This document shows, piece by piece, positions 1 through 4,820 of a DNA stretch of 6,683 nt. Below the pieces are notes generated by a model. That model made no database searches. It was not told where the DNA came from and worked only from the letters and a program-made list of their open reading frames with translations. The translations under genes were made by a program, and so were the position numbers. Numbering within the stretch: position 1 is the first letter of the stretch; every line of letters starts with the position of its first letter. Source of the DNA: Cyanobacteria bacterium UBA8803 (GTDB lineage: Bacteria > Cyanobacteriota > Cyanobacteriia > Cyanobacteriales > Coleofasciculaceae); NCBI GenBank assembly GCA_003505715.1, contig DNXU01000154.1, positions 1-6,683 of the forward strand, written 5' to 3'.

Positions 1-50
1 ATTCCCCAAAAGATGAAAATTAAGGGAAAAATCTCAAGCAAAAATTGGGC

Positions 51-75
51 AACCTCCCAACAATTCAGGGAGGTT
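51..75 (-). terminator. Candidate weak terminator hairpin downstream of the AbrB-like gene
   Basis: AACCTCCC (51-58) and GGGAGGTT (68-75) are a perfect 8-bp inverted repeat around a 9-base loop. Read on the minus strand, the hairpin is followed by GCCCAA and then five T residues, so it could end the transcript of the regulator gene whose stop codon lies about 130 bases upstream. The T run starts six bases after the stem, which is weak for an intrinsic terminator. On the plus strand no T run follows. The pairing is seen directly; the function is inferred. Confidence 0.35.
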
Positions 76-124
76 ACTCCTACATTAATGTCCTAGCAAC
101 TATAAGGTGGACATAGAATAGCTT

Positions 125-142
125 TGCTCTCATTCCAGAGCA
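125..142. repeat. Short perfect inverted repeat (6-bp arms)
   Basis: TGCTCT (125-130) and AGAGCA (137-142) pair perfectly around a 6-base loop. The right arm can also pair with the adjacent GCTCT (143-147) in an alternative fold. It lies in the 3' region of the AbrB-like gene transcript. No T tract follows on either strand, so a terminator role is not supported. It may be RNA structure protecting the transcript end, or chance. Confidence 0.3.
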
Positions 143-194
143 GCTCTAGTTGTTTGCAACCCCCAAGCATCTGATAAGTCTATCTTCAAGCTTA

Positions 195-209
195 GGTAAG
201 TGGCTTACC
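195..209. repeat. Short hairpin overlapping the AbrB-like gene stop codon
   Basis: GGTAAG (195-200) and CTTACC (204-209) form a perfect 6-bp inverted repeat with a 3-base centre. The minus-strand stop codon TAA of the regulator gene (205-207) sits inside one arm. No T run follows on the minus strand. It could be a 3'-end mRNA structure, but at this length chance cannot be excluded. Confidence 0.25.
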
Positions 210-600
210 CTTCCTCAGCTTCATCTCCTGAGTCAATTTGTTTCAGATGAATGTGCTTCCGTCCTAAGGTGATTTCAAACTCATCTCCTGGATGTAAGCC
301 CATCTGTTTGGTGTAAGCAGACCCAATCAGCAGATTGCCGTTAGACTGAACTGATATGCGATAACTAGCGCTTCGTCCGCCCCGTCCGTTGCCATTGACT
401 TTGCTGTCTAACTCAATTCCCTCAGCATCAATCAGGGCATTGAGAAACTTCATCATGTTTACTCGCTCTACCCCGTTCTTTGTCACGGTGTAGTAGCCAC
501 AGGCTCTGGCTTTTTCTTCTTTGCTGAGGTTTCCTAGTTCTTTGACTTTATCAACCAGGGCCTCGCCCTCTAAGGGATCGACTTTTTTCTTTTTAGCCAT
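205..600 (-). CDS. cyAbrB-type (AbrB-like) transcriptional regulator
   Basis: The gene encodes a 131-residue cytoplasmic DNA-binding protein of the cyanobacterial AbrB family. The N-terminal part (about 8-65) carries the family-typical stretches PLEGEAL, VKELG and ARACGYYTVTKNG (32-43). A Gly/Arg-rich linker (about 70-77) leads to a C-terminal AbrB-like swapped-hairpin domain (about 79-122), with SYRISV, LLIGSAYTKQMGL and GDEFEI. This order, with the AbrB fold at the C-terminus, is the cyanobacterial arrangement and not that of Bacillus AbrB. A lysine-rich start (AKKKK) and an acidic end (GDEAEEG) flank it. I chose the ATG at 598-600; a TTG immediately before it would add one residue. No clear ribosome binding site is visible. 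Family members are known to control nitrogen and carbon metabolism genes, hydrogenase and cell differentiation. I cannot assign it firmly to the cyAbrB1 or cyAbrB2 branch; the AKKKK..PLEGEAL start suggests the second. It is transcribed divergently from the Rrf2-type gene. Confidence 0.93.
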   Translation of the reverse strand: MAKKKKVDPLEGEALVDKVKELGNLSKEEKARACGYYTVTKNGVERVNMMKFLNALIDAEGIELDSKVNGNGRGGRSASYRISVQSNGNLLIGSAYTKQMGLHPGDEFEITLGRKHIHLKQIDSGDEAEEG

Positions 601-697
601 CAACTTGAATCTAAAACTAAGCAGTTAACTGGTAGGTAGCGTTTTCGCTGTACTGACGCTCAACCAAGATAAGAAAATCTCGGTGTTATATCAGCCT

Positions 698-726
698 ATA
701 AAACTATATTACACGGATATTGTCAA
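698..726 (-). promoter_or_regulatory. Predicted sigma70-type promoter for the AbrB-like gene
   Basis: On the minus strand a perfect TTGACA -35 box (726-721) is followed by a 17-base spacer and TTTTAT (703-698), which matches four of six positions of the -10 consensus. Transcription would start near 690, giving a 5' untranslated leader of about 90 bases before the ATG at 600. The position, strand and spacing suit the regulator gene. Confidence 0.5.
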
Positions 727-789
727 CTCGGTTGGCTATATTTGTTTCATCAAGGTTTGTAAATAACGCTTCTCCTCTAGGGGGGGTTG

Positions 790-817
790 TTGTGAACAAG
801 TGATCGGGCGGGATAAT
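790..817 (+). promoter_or_regulatory. Candidate promoter toward the Rrf2-type gene
   Basis: TTGTGA (790-795; four of six -35 matches) is followed after 16 bases by GATAAT (812-817; five of six -10 matches). Transcription from here would give a long leader of about 260 bases to the Rrf2 start and would place the 853-870 palindrome just downstream of the start point. It is the best plus-strand match I found in the region, but it remains a prediction. Confidence 0.3.
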
Positions 818-852
818 GTTAGGGGGCCAAAACATTGATGTAATTTCCAAAA

Positions 853-870
853 GCCAATTACGTGATTGGC
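853..870. promoter_or_regulatory. Operator-like 18-bp palindrome
   Basis: GCCAAT (853-858) and ATTGGC (865-870) are perfect complements, and the centre contains the self-complementary ACGT (860-863). Sixteen of 18 bases are symmetric; only the T/G pair at 859/864 breaks it. It lies between two divergently transcribed regulator genes and about 36 bases after the candidate -10 box at 812-817, a plausible position for a dimeric repressor site. Which protein would bind it is unknown. Confidence 0.35.
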
Positions 871-1037
871 ATGAGCGCTGTAGGGATTGGGCGATATATC
901 AAGCCATCAGGTTATAGTTGATAGAACAATCTGCTGGGGAGACAACAATAAAACCAGTCAAACCATGAACATCTATGACCCCAACCAGCAACCCAAAGCT
1001 AAACTTACCCAAAAGCAGCCCTCTTGACTCCAACCGA

Positions 1038-1051
1038 TGAGGTACACCTCA
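1038..1051. promoter_or_regulatory. Operator-like 14-bp palindrome before the Rrf2 start
   Basis: TGAGGT (1038-1043) and ACCTCA (1046-1051) are perfect 6-bp arms around AC. The site ends 32 bases before the ATG at 1084. Rrf2-family proteins bind as dimers to dyad sites and commonly regulate their own genes, so autoregulation is possible. It does not match an Rrf2-family motif that I can name. Confidence 0.3.
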
Positions 1052-1083
1052 ACAAGGCGACCGCTCTTGATGGGATATTTTCA

Positions 1084-1533
1084 ATGCTTATGAAGCTCAC
1101 AACTCGTGGACATTATAGTGTCAAAGCTCTATTAGATCTCAGTTTACAGCCCGGTTATGGACCAACATCTGTTCGTGCGATCGCTCATCGACAGGATCTA
1201 CCTGCTCCTTATTTAGAGAAACTGCTCATTGAAATGCGTCGTGCTGATTTAGTTAACTCGGTGCGCGGTGCCCAAGGTGGTTATCAATTAGCTCGCGAAC
1301 CTTCAGAAATTTCTCTAGGTCAGATTTTAGAAGCAGTTGGTGAAACAATCGAACCACTACCTCGCCATACCCCAGACGCAGCTCAAGTAGAAGACTGGGT
1401 AACTTTAACACTGTGGCGGCGGCTGCACCAAAAACTTAAAGAAGCTTTATACAGCATTACTCTGGCAGACCTTTACTATGATGCTCGCAGTTGGCAAGCA
1501 GCTCGAGGAGCAGAAACAAGTTTCGTGGTTTAA
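1084..1533 (+). CDS. Rrf2 family transcriptional regulator, cysteine-free
   Basis: The gene encodes a 149-residue winged helix-turn-helix protein of the Rrf2 family. The N-terminal MKLTTRGHYSVKALLDLS (3-20) is the family's first helix. The helix-turn-helix covers about 28-50 (TSVRAIAHRQDLP, YLEKLLIEM), and the wing is SVRGAQGGYQLAR (59-71). ISLGQILEAVGETIEP (76-91) is the conserved dimerisation-helix start. IscR and NsrR have three cysteines after this point that hold an Fe-S cluster; this protein has no cysteine anywhere, so it must sense something else or act without a cofactor. I prefer the ATG at 1084, with ATG 1090 equally plausible because relatives begin at MKLTTRG. The frame is open back to TTG 1024, but that extension is not family-like. 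The GFA-type gene begins 18 bases downstream, so the two are probably co-transcribed. The specific target is unknown. Confidence 0.9.
   Translation: MLMKLTTRGHYSVKALLDLSLQPGYGPTSVRAIAHRQDLPAPYLEKLLIEMRRADLVNSVRGAQGGYQLAREPSEISLGQILEAVGETIEPLPRHTPDAAQVEDWVTLTLWRRLHQKLKEALYSITLADLYYDARSWQAARGAETSFVV
1177..1184. repeat. HIP1 octamer, first of seven in the window
   Basis: GCGATCGC, the highly iterated palindrome of many cyanobacterial genomes, occurs at 1177, 2983, 4046, 4551, 5565, 6216 and 6502. All seven copies lie inside coding sequence (Rrf2 gene, cobD, fni twice, sppA three times). By chance about 0.1 copy would be expected in a window of this size. It supports the cyanobacterial assignment; its function is debated, with methylation and repair as proposals. 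Confidence 0.9.
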
Positions 1534-1551
1534 ATCAATTTTTCCAAGACA

Positions 1552-1947
1552 ATGACAAAAGCGAATCAATCCATGACTTATCAAGGTGGCTGCCACTGCG
1601 GTGCTGTTCGCTTCACTGTAATAGTTGACAAGCACGAAGCCATTGATTGCAATTGTTCAATTTGTACCAAAAAGGGGTTCTTACACCTGATCGTTCCCCC
1701 CGCACAATTTACCTTACTTAGTGGGGATGACGTTTTAACTACCTATACCTTTAACACTGGTACTGCTAAACATACATTTTGCCGCATCTGTGGTATCCAC
1801 CCCTTCTATCGACCCCGTTCTCATCCCGAAGACATAGATGTAAATGTCCGCTGTCTGGATGGTGATGTACTATCTCAATTTCAGATTGTCCCATTTGACG
1901 GAGCCAATTGGGAAGAGAATATCGACAAAATTAGGGATGAGGGATGA
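1552..1947 (+). CDS. GFA family protein (CENP-V/GFA-type zinc protein)
   Basis: The gene encodes a 131-residue protein with the full cysteine set of the GFA (glutathione-dependent formaldehyde-activating enzyme-like) fold. It has GGCHCGAVRF with C14 and C16, CNCSIC with C33, C35 and C38, and FCRICG with C77 and C80. In Paracoccus Gfa these groups hold two zinc ions, and the middle group is linked to glutathione adduct formation. Most family members have no proven substrate, so a thiol- or aldehyde-related role is only a family-level guess. The start is ATG 1552; the ATG at 1573 (MTYQGGCHCGAV) is a realistic alternative, since relatives often start close to the first CxC. Neither has a strong ribosome binding site. 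It follows the Rrf2-type gene by 18 bases. The last residues (RDEG) and the TGA stop are encoded by a GGGATGA heptamer repeat, so the original C-terminus may have been replaced. Confidence 0.88.
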   Translation: MTKANQSMTYQGGCHCGAVRFTVIVDKHEAIDCNCSICTKKGFLHLIVPPAQFTLLSGDDVLTTYTFNTGTAKHTFCRICGIHPFYRPRSHPEDIDVNVRCLDGDVLSQFQIVPFDGANWEENIDKIRDEG

Positions 1948-1950
1948 GGG
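1933..1950 (+). repeat. GGGATGA heptamer tandem repeat at the end of the GFA gene
   Basis: AGGGATG is repeated directly two and a half times across the 3' end of the GFA-type gene and supplies its stop codon (1945-1947). The same unit recurs at 3654-3705. Short tandem heptamers of this type are a known class of dispersed repeat in cyanobacterial genomes. Confidence 0.65.
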
Positions 1951-1974
1951 GGAGCAGAATTTTGATGCTGAGAG

Positions 1975-2003
1975 TTGTAAGCGAAAAGCGAGTGGTGTAT
2001 AAA
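1975..2003 (+). promoter_or_regulatory. Candidate promoter for cobD
   Basis: TTGTAA (1975-1980; four of six) and TATAAA (1998-2003; five of six) are separated by exactly 17 bases. Transcription would start near 2010, leaving a leader of about 30 bases before the cobD start at 2041. An 8-bp inverted repeat, AAGCGAAA (1979-1986) and TTTCGCTT (2021-2028), flanks the -10 box. Independent transcription of cobD is therefore plausible, but this is prediction only. Confidence 0.4.
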
Positions 2004-2040
2004 CAGAAGTTCTATTCAAGTTTCGCTTGGGGAAATTTTG

Positions 2041-3027
2041 GTGAGTTATACTACCGCTGCCATTGTTTTGTTGCTGGCTGCTACTTTAGATTATCTGATC
2101 GGCGATCCTTGGGGTTGGCCTCATCCAGTAAGAGTTATGGGTTGGGTTATTTCTGGCTGCACTAAATGGGTGATTAACCACTGGCAGTACAAGTGGCAGC
2201 GTCGCTTAGCAGGAATTGGTTTGGGTTTGGGAGTAATATTCGGTAGCGGATTGATCGGATGGGCGATCGTGCGAGGCGCAACTTGGCTGCATCCACTCTT
2301 AGGTATTGCCGTTGAAATGGTACTTCTAGCTAGCTGTTTTGCGGGTCGCAGTTTGGGCATGGCAGCGGTTGATGTTTTACAACCGTTAAGCGCCGGACAG
2401 CTAGATCGAGCGCGTTCTCAATTGAGCCAATACGTTGGTCGAGATACAGAACAACTATCATCATTAGAAATTCTTCGCGCCGTTCTGGAAACAGTAACGG
2501 AAAATGCTACCGATGGGGTAACTGCTCCACTGTTCTATGCTATTATCGGCGCATTTTTGCCGGGAGTGGGTAGCGTTCCCCTTGCCTTAGCTTATAAAGC
2601 CGCTAGTACTTTGGATTCAATGATTGGCTATCGCCATGAACCTTATCACGATTTGGGTTGGTTTAGTGCCCAATTGGAAGACTGCCTGACATGGTTGCCC
2701 TGTAGGTTTACTGTAATGACGCTGGCACTTTTATCGGGAAAACCTCATACTATCCTATATATATGTCGCCGCGATGCCATGAAAGATCCCAGCCCTAACT
2801 CTGGCTGGAGTGAATGCAGTTATGCGGCAATTTTGGGTGTCCAACTGGGGGGAACCAACTGGTATCAGGGAATTGCTAAATATAAACCTCTGTTGGGTAA
2901 CCCCGTTTACCCCATTACGCCCGATAAAATTAACCAAGCTTTACAGCTAACCAGGTATTGCTTTTTGATTTGGCTGTTAATAGCGATCGCTGGGTTAAGC
3001 CTATCAGCCCTCTGCTCTTCCTTGTAA
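2041..3027 (+). CDS. cobD: Adenosylcobinamide-phosphate synthase (CobD/CbiB)
   Basis: CobD/CbiB is the inner-membrane enzyme that joins adenosylcobyric acid to an aminopropanol unit to form adenosylcobinamide (phosphate), a late step of cobalamin or pseudocobalamin synthesis. The 328-residue product has the family hallmarks: LDYLIGDPWGWPHPVRVMG (16-34), a hydrophobic segment (about 56-77) and a second one (about 82-99), LETVTENATDGVTAPLFYA (149-167), LALAYKAASTLDSMIGYR (181-198) and RDAMKDPSPNSGWSE (244-258). A final membrane segment lies at about 306-326. The length matches the family. I chose GTG 2041, with GGGGAAA eight bases upstream as a possible ribosome binding site; TTG 2038 would add one residue. 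Neighbours are not cobalamin genes, which is common for scattered cyanobacterial B12 pathways. No cobalamin riboswitch is seen upstream. Confidence 0.95.
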   Translation: MSYTTAAIVLLLAATLDYLIGDPWGWPHPVRVMGWVISGCTKWVINHWQYKWQRRLAGIGLGLGVIFGSGLIGWAIVRGATWLHPLLGIAVEMVLLASCFAGRSLGMAAVDVLQPLSAGQLDRARSQLSQYVGRDTEQLSSLEILRAVLETVTENATDGVTAPLFYAIIGAFLPGVGSVPLALAYKAASTLDSMIGYRHEPYHDLGWFSAQLEDCLTWLPCRFTVMTLALLSGKPHTILYICRRDAMKDPSPNSGWSECSYAAILGVQLGGTNWYQGIAKYKPLLGNPVYPITPDKINQALQLTRYCFLIWLLIAIAGLSLSALCSSL

Positions 3028-3045
3028 GATACCCTTGCTATATTC

Positions 3046-3074
3046 GTAAAAACGTTCTACCAGAACGTCTCTAC
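3046..3074. repeat. Imperfect inverted repeat, likely dispersed cyanobacterial palindrome
   Basis: The 13-base arms at 3046-3058 and 3062-3074 pair with two mismatches around ACC; the inner ACGTTCT/AGAACGT core is perfect. The right arm, AGAACGTCTCTAC, resembles the GTAGAGACGT../..ACGTCTCTAC palindromes that I recall as abundant between genes in filamentous cyanobacteria. The two mismatches are both A where G would restore symmetry, as if the left arm had decayed. A second small dyad, CGCT-ACC-AGCG (3079-3089), follows. There is no T tract, so it is not a clear terminator for cobD. Confidence 0.6.
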
Positions 3075-3106
3075 TCAACGCTACCAGCGCTAAAACAGCA
3101 ACTAGG

Positions 3107-3655
3107 ATGCCGACTCAAATCATTGAAATTCTATCAGCCGAAGAACTACGCCGCACAGTCACCCGCTTGGCTTCTCAGGTGATTGAAAAATCGGGAGATT
3201 TGTCCAAACTTGTACTAGTGGGTATTTATACGAGGGGTGTTTCCCTGGCTAAACATCTGGGGCGTCAGATTGAAGTTTTAGAAAAGGTGGCGGTGCCAGT
3301 GGGAGCGATCGATATTACCTTTTATCGAGACGATCTAGATCGGATTGGCATCCGCACGCCTGCTAAAAATGATATTCCTTGTGATATCTCTGGTAAGACA
3401 GTGGTGTTAGTCGATGATGTTATTTACAGCGGGCGTACTATTCGGGCGGCTTTGAATGCGGTAACAGAATACGGCAGACCTGAAGTGATTCAGTTATTAG
3501 TGTTAGTGGATCGGGGACATCGCGAGTTACCCATTTGTCCAGACTTTACTGGCAAGCAGCTACCAACCGCTAGGGAAGAACAGGTGAAGGTTTATCTCCA
3601 AGAGGTTGACGGGCGGGATGCTGTGGAGTTAATTAAGGTTTTATCTGGAAAATAG
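3107..3655 (+). CDS. pyrR: PyrR: bifunctional pyr regulator / uracil phosphoribosyltransferase
   Basis: The 182-residue product is a type I phosphoribosyltransferase of the PyrR family, which makes UMP from uracil and PRPP. In Bacillus it also binds pyr mRNA to control attenuation. The PRPP-binding motif is [18 protein letters not shown] (99-116) with the acidic pair D103-D104. [13 protein letters not shown] (39-51) forms the pyrophosphate loop. DITFYRDDL (69-77) and [21 protein letters not shown] (134-154) are PyrR signatures, the latter absent from ordinary Upp enzymes. The length is typical (about 180). The start is ATG 3107; AGG abuts it too closely to be a good ribosome binding site. No other pyrimidine gene is next to it, and I see no PyrR-binding attenuator upstream. 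The stop TAG (3653-3655) overlaps the first bases of a heptamer repeat hairpin. Whether this copy regulates RNA or only salvages uracil cannot be told from sequence. Confidence 0.95.
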   Translation: MPTQIIEILSAEELRRTVTRLASQVIEKSGDLSKLVLVGIYTRGVSLAKHLGRQIEVLEKVAVPVGAIDITFYRDDLDRIGIRTPAKNDIPCDISGKTVVLVDDVIYSGRTIRAALNAVTEYGRPEVIQLLVLVDRGHRELPICPDFTGKQLPTAREEQVKVYLQEVDGRDAVELIKVLSGK

Positions 3656-3705
3656 GGATGAGGGATGAGGGATGATGAGGCCCTCATCCCTCATCCTTCA
3701 TCCCT
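3654..3705 (+). repeat. GGGATGA heptamer repeat forming a 22-bp hairpin
   Basis: Three direct copies of the GGGATGA unit (3654-3675) are followed after eight bases (3676-3683) by their inverted copies (3684-3705). The arms pair over 22 positions with a single G-T mismatch, which is a G-U wobble in RNA. The structure starts within the pyrR stop codon and ends five bases before the fni ATG. No T tract follows, so it is not a classical terminator. A stem this strong in the mRNA could limit read-through or fni translation, or protect the upstream message from 3' decay. Confidence 0.8.
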
Positions 3706-3710
3706 CTCCT

Positions 3711-4739
3711 ATGAAAGAAACCCAAACGCGCAAGGCAGACCACTTAAGGATTTGTCTGAATGAAAACGTTCAATTTAACGCCGTTACCAATGGACTGGAA
3801 CGCTACCGCTTTACCCATTGCTGTTTGCCAGAACTGAACCGGAGTGATATTGACATCACTACCACCTTTCTGGGAAAACCGATGGGAGCGCCGTTGCTGA
3901 TTTCTTCCATGACGGGCGGCACGGAACAGGCTAAGACGATTAATTACCGTTTAGCTGAAGTTGCCCAACACTATAAGCTAGCTATGGGGGTGGGTTCTCA
4001 GCGGGTAGCGGTAGAGAACCCTCAAGTTGCTCATACTTTTGCTGTGCGATCGCAGGCTCCTGATATCCTTTTATTTGCCAATCTTGGTGCGGTTCAGCTC
4101 AATTACAGTTACGGTATTGATGAATGCCTGCGGGCGATCGATATTTTGGCGGCAGATGCTTTAATTTTGCATCTCAATCCTTTACAGGAGTGCATTCAAC
4201 CTAAAGGAGACACGAATTTTCGAGGATTACTTGACAAAATTGGGATTTTATGCAATAAGTTATCAGTGCCAGTAATTGTCAAAGAAGTGGGGAATGGCAT
4301 CTCAGCGGCGATGGCGCAGAAGTTGCTCGACGTTGGTGTGAGAGCAATTGATGTTGCAGGTGCAGGTGGCACCTCTTGGGCTAAAGTAGAAAGCGAACGA
4401 GCCTTAAACTTACAGCAACGCCGCTTAGGGCTAACTTTTGCGGACTGGGGTCTACCTACCGCTGAATGCATTACCAGTATTCGAGCGCTCGCTCCAGATG
4501 TACCCCTGATCGCATCGGGAGGATTGCGGGATGGAGTGGAGGTCGCAAAGGCGATCGCCCTCGGAGCTGATATTGCGGGTTTAGCATGGCCGTTCCTGCA
4601 AGCAGCAGCCGAGTCAACAACAGCCGTTAACGAGCTAGTAGAGCTACTGATGGCAGAAATAACGACAGTCCTGTTCTGTACGGGTAACGCCACCTTATCT
4701 CAACTTCAACAATCCAACGTCCTCCAAAAGCTAGGATAA
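3711..4739 (+). CDS. fni: Isopentenyl-diphosphate delta-isomerase, type 2 (FMN-dependent)
   Basis: The enzyme interconverts isopentenyl and dimethylallyl diphosphate, using reduced FMN and Mg2+. It balances the two products of the plastid-like MEP pathway for carotenoid, quinone and phytol synthesis. The 342-residue TIM-barrel protein shows RKADHL (7-12) for substrate phosphate, [10 protein letters not shown] (61-70) for FMN, MGVGSQR (92-98), [10 protein letters not shown] (151-160) with the Q159 and E160 residues for catalysis and Mg2+, [11 protein letters not shown] (186-196), [14 protein letters not shown] (214-227), and the FMN phosphate site [20 protein letters not shown] (268-287). I chose ATG 3711 because the family begins shortly before RKADHL. 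Starting at ATG 3672 would add 13 residues translated from the repeat hairpin, which are not family-like. No Shine-Dalgarno sequence precedes 3711. It lies 55 bases after pyrR and 81 before sppA. Confidence 0.95.
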   Translation: MKETQTRKADHLRICLNENVQFNAVTNGLERYRFTHCCLPELNRSDIDITTTFLGKPMGAPLLISSMTGGTEQAKTINYRLAEVAQHYKLAMGVGSQRVAVENPQVAHTFAVRSQAPDILLFANLGAVQLNYSYGIDECLRAIDILAADALILHLNPLQECIQPKGDTNFRGLLDKIGILCNKLSVPVIVKEVGNGISAAMAQKLLDVGVRAIDVAGAGGTSWAKVESERALNLQQRRLGLTFADWGLPTAECITSIRALAPDVPLIASGGLRDGVEVAKAIALGADIAGLAWPFLQAAAESTTAVNELVELLMAEITTVLFCTGNATLSQLQQSNVLQKLG

Positions 4740-4750
4740 AAATAAGCAAT

Positions 4751-4773
4751 TGGCGATCTTCTATAAATCGCCA
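4751..4773 (+). repeat. Hairpin between fni and sppA
   Basis: TGGCGAT (4751-4757) and ATCGCCA (4767-4773) form a perfect 7-bp stem around a 9-base AT-rich loop, 11 bases after the fni stop. No T run follows on the plus strand, so termination is unlikely to be strong. It may be an mRNA-stabilising structure at the end of fni or part of the sppA leader. Confidence 0.35.
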
Positions 4774-4820
4774 GCCGTGCATCCGTGTTCATAATCTTTG
4801 TGGTGCGCCCCATTCCCCAA

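Larger units (their letters stand above)
604..1083. other. Divergent intergenic region between the AbrB-like and Rrf2 genes
   Basis: This stretch of about 480 bases has no convincing protein-coding gene. It holds the minus-strand promoter (698-726), a candidate plus-strand promoter (790-817), G-rich tracts (780-826), an 18-bp near-perfect palindrome (853-870) and a 14-bp palindrome (1038-1051). The Rrf2 reading frame stays open upstream to a TTG at 1024, but those residues fall before the conserved family start. A 20-codon open frame at 965-1027 has no ribosome binding site close to its start. I recognise no known small RNA or riboswitch here. Confidence 0.6.

Noticed and set aside
1..96. Open frame of 31 codons running in from the left edge (ends TAG at 94-96)
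   Set aside because: It has no recognisable sequence, contains a perfect hairpin (51-75) and is short enough to be chance. It could be the tail of a gene outside the window, but nothing supports this.
965..1027. 20-codon open frame before the Rrf2 gene, whose TGA overlaps the TTG at 1024
   Set aside because: No ribosome binding site close to the ATG, and composition typical of non-coding sequence. A leader peptide cannot be supported.
1024..1083. Upstream extension of the Rrf2 reading frame from TTG
   Set aside because: The 20 extra residues precede the conserved MKLTTRG start of the family and overlap an operator-like palindrome.
1585..1605. GCCACTG, resembling part of a B12-box, upstream of cobD
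   Set aside because: It lies inside the GFA coding sequence, where it encodes the conserved CHCG motif, and no surrounding cobalamin riboswitch structure is visible.
1944..2165. 73-residue frame overlapping the cobD start
   Set aside because: Its second half is a shadow of cobD in another frame. It starts in the heptamer repeat and has no family resemblance.
3654..3705. Reading the repeat as a CRISPR or as an intrinsic terminator
   Set aside because: The units are 7 bases, contiguous and without spacers, and no T tract follows the stem.
4196..4693. 165-residue antisense frame opposite fni
   Set aside because: Low-complexity Ser/Ala/Pro composition and complete overlap with a conserved gene show it is a shadow.
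4785..4820. GTG start 12 codons upstream for sppA
   Set aside because: The extra residues are not family-like and would bury the normal polar N-terminus before the membrane anchor; no ribosome binding site supports it.
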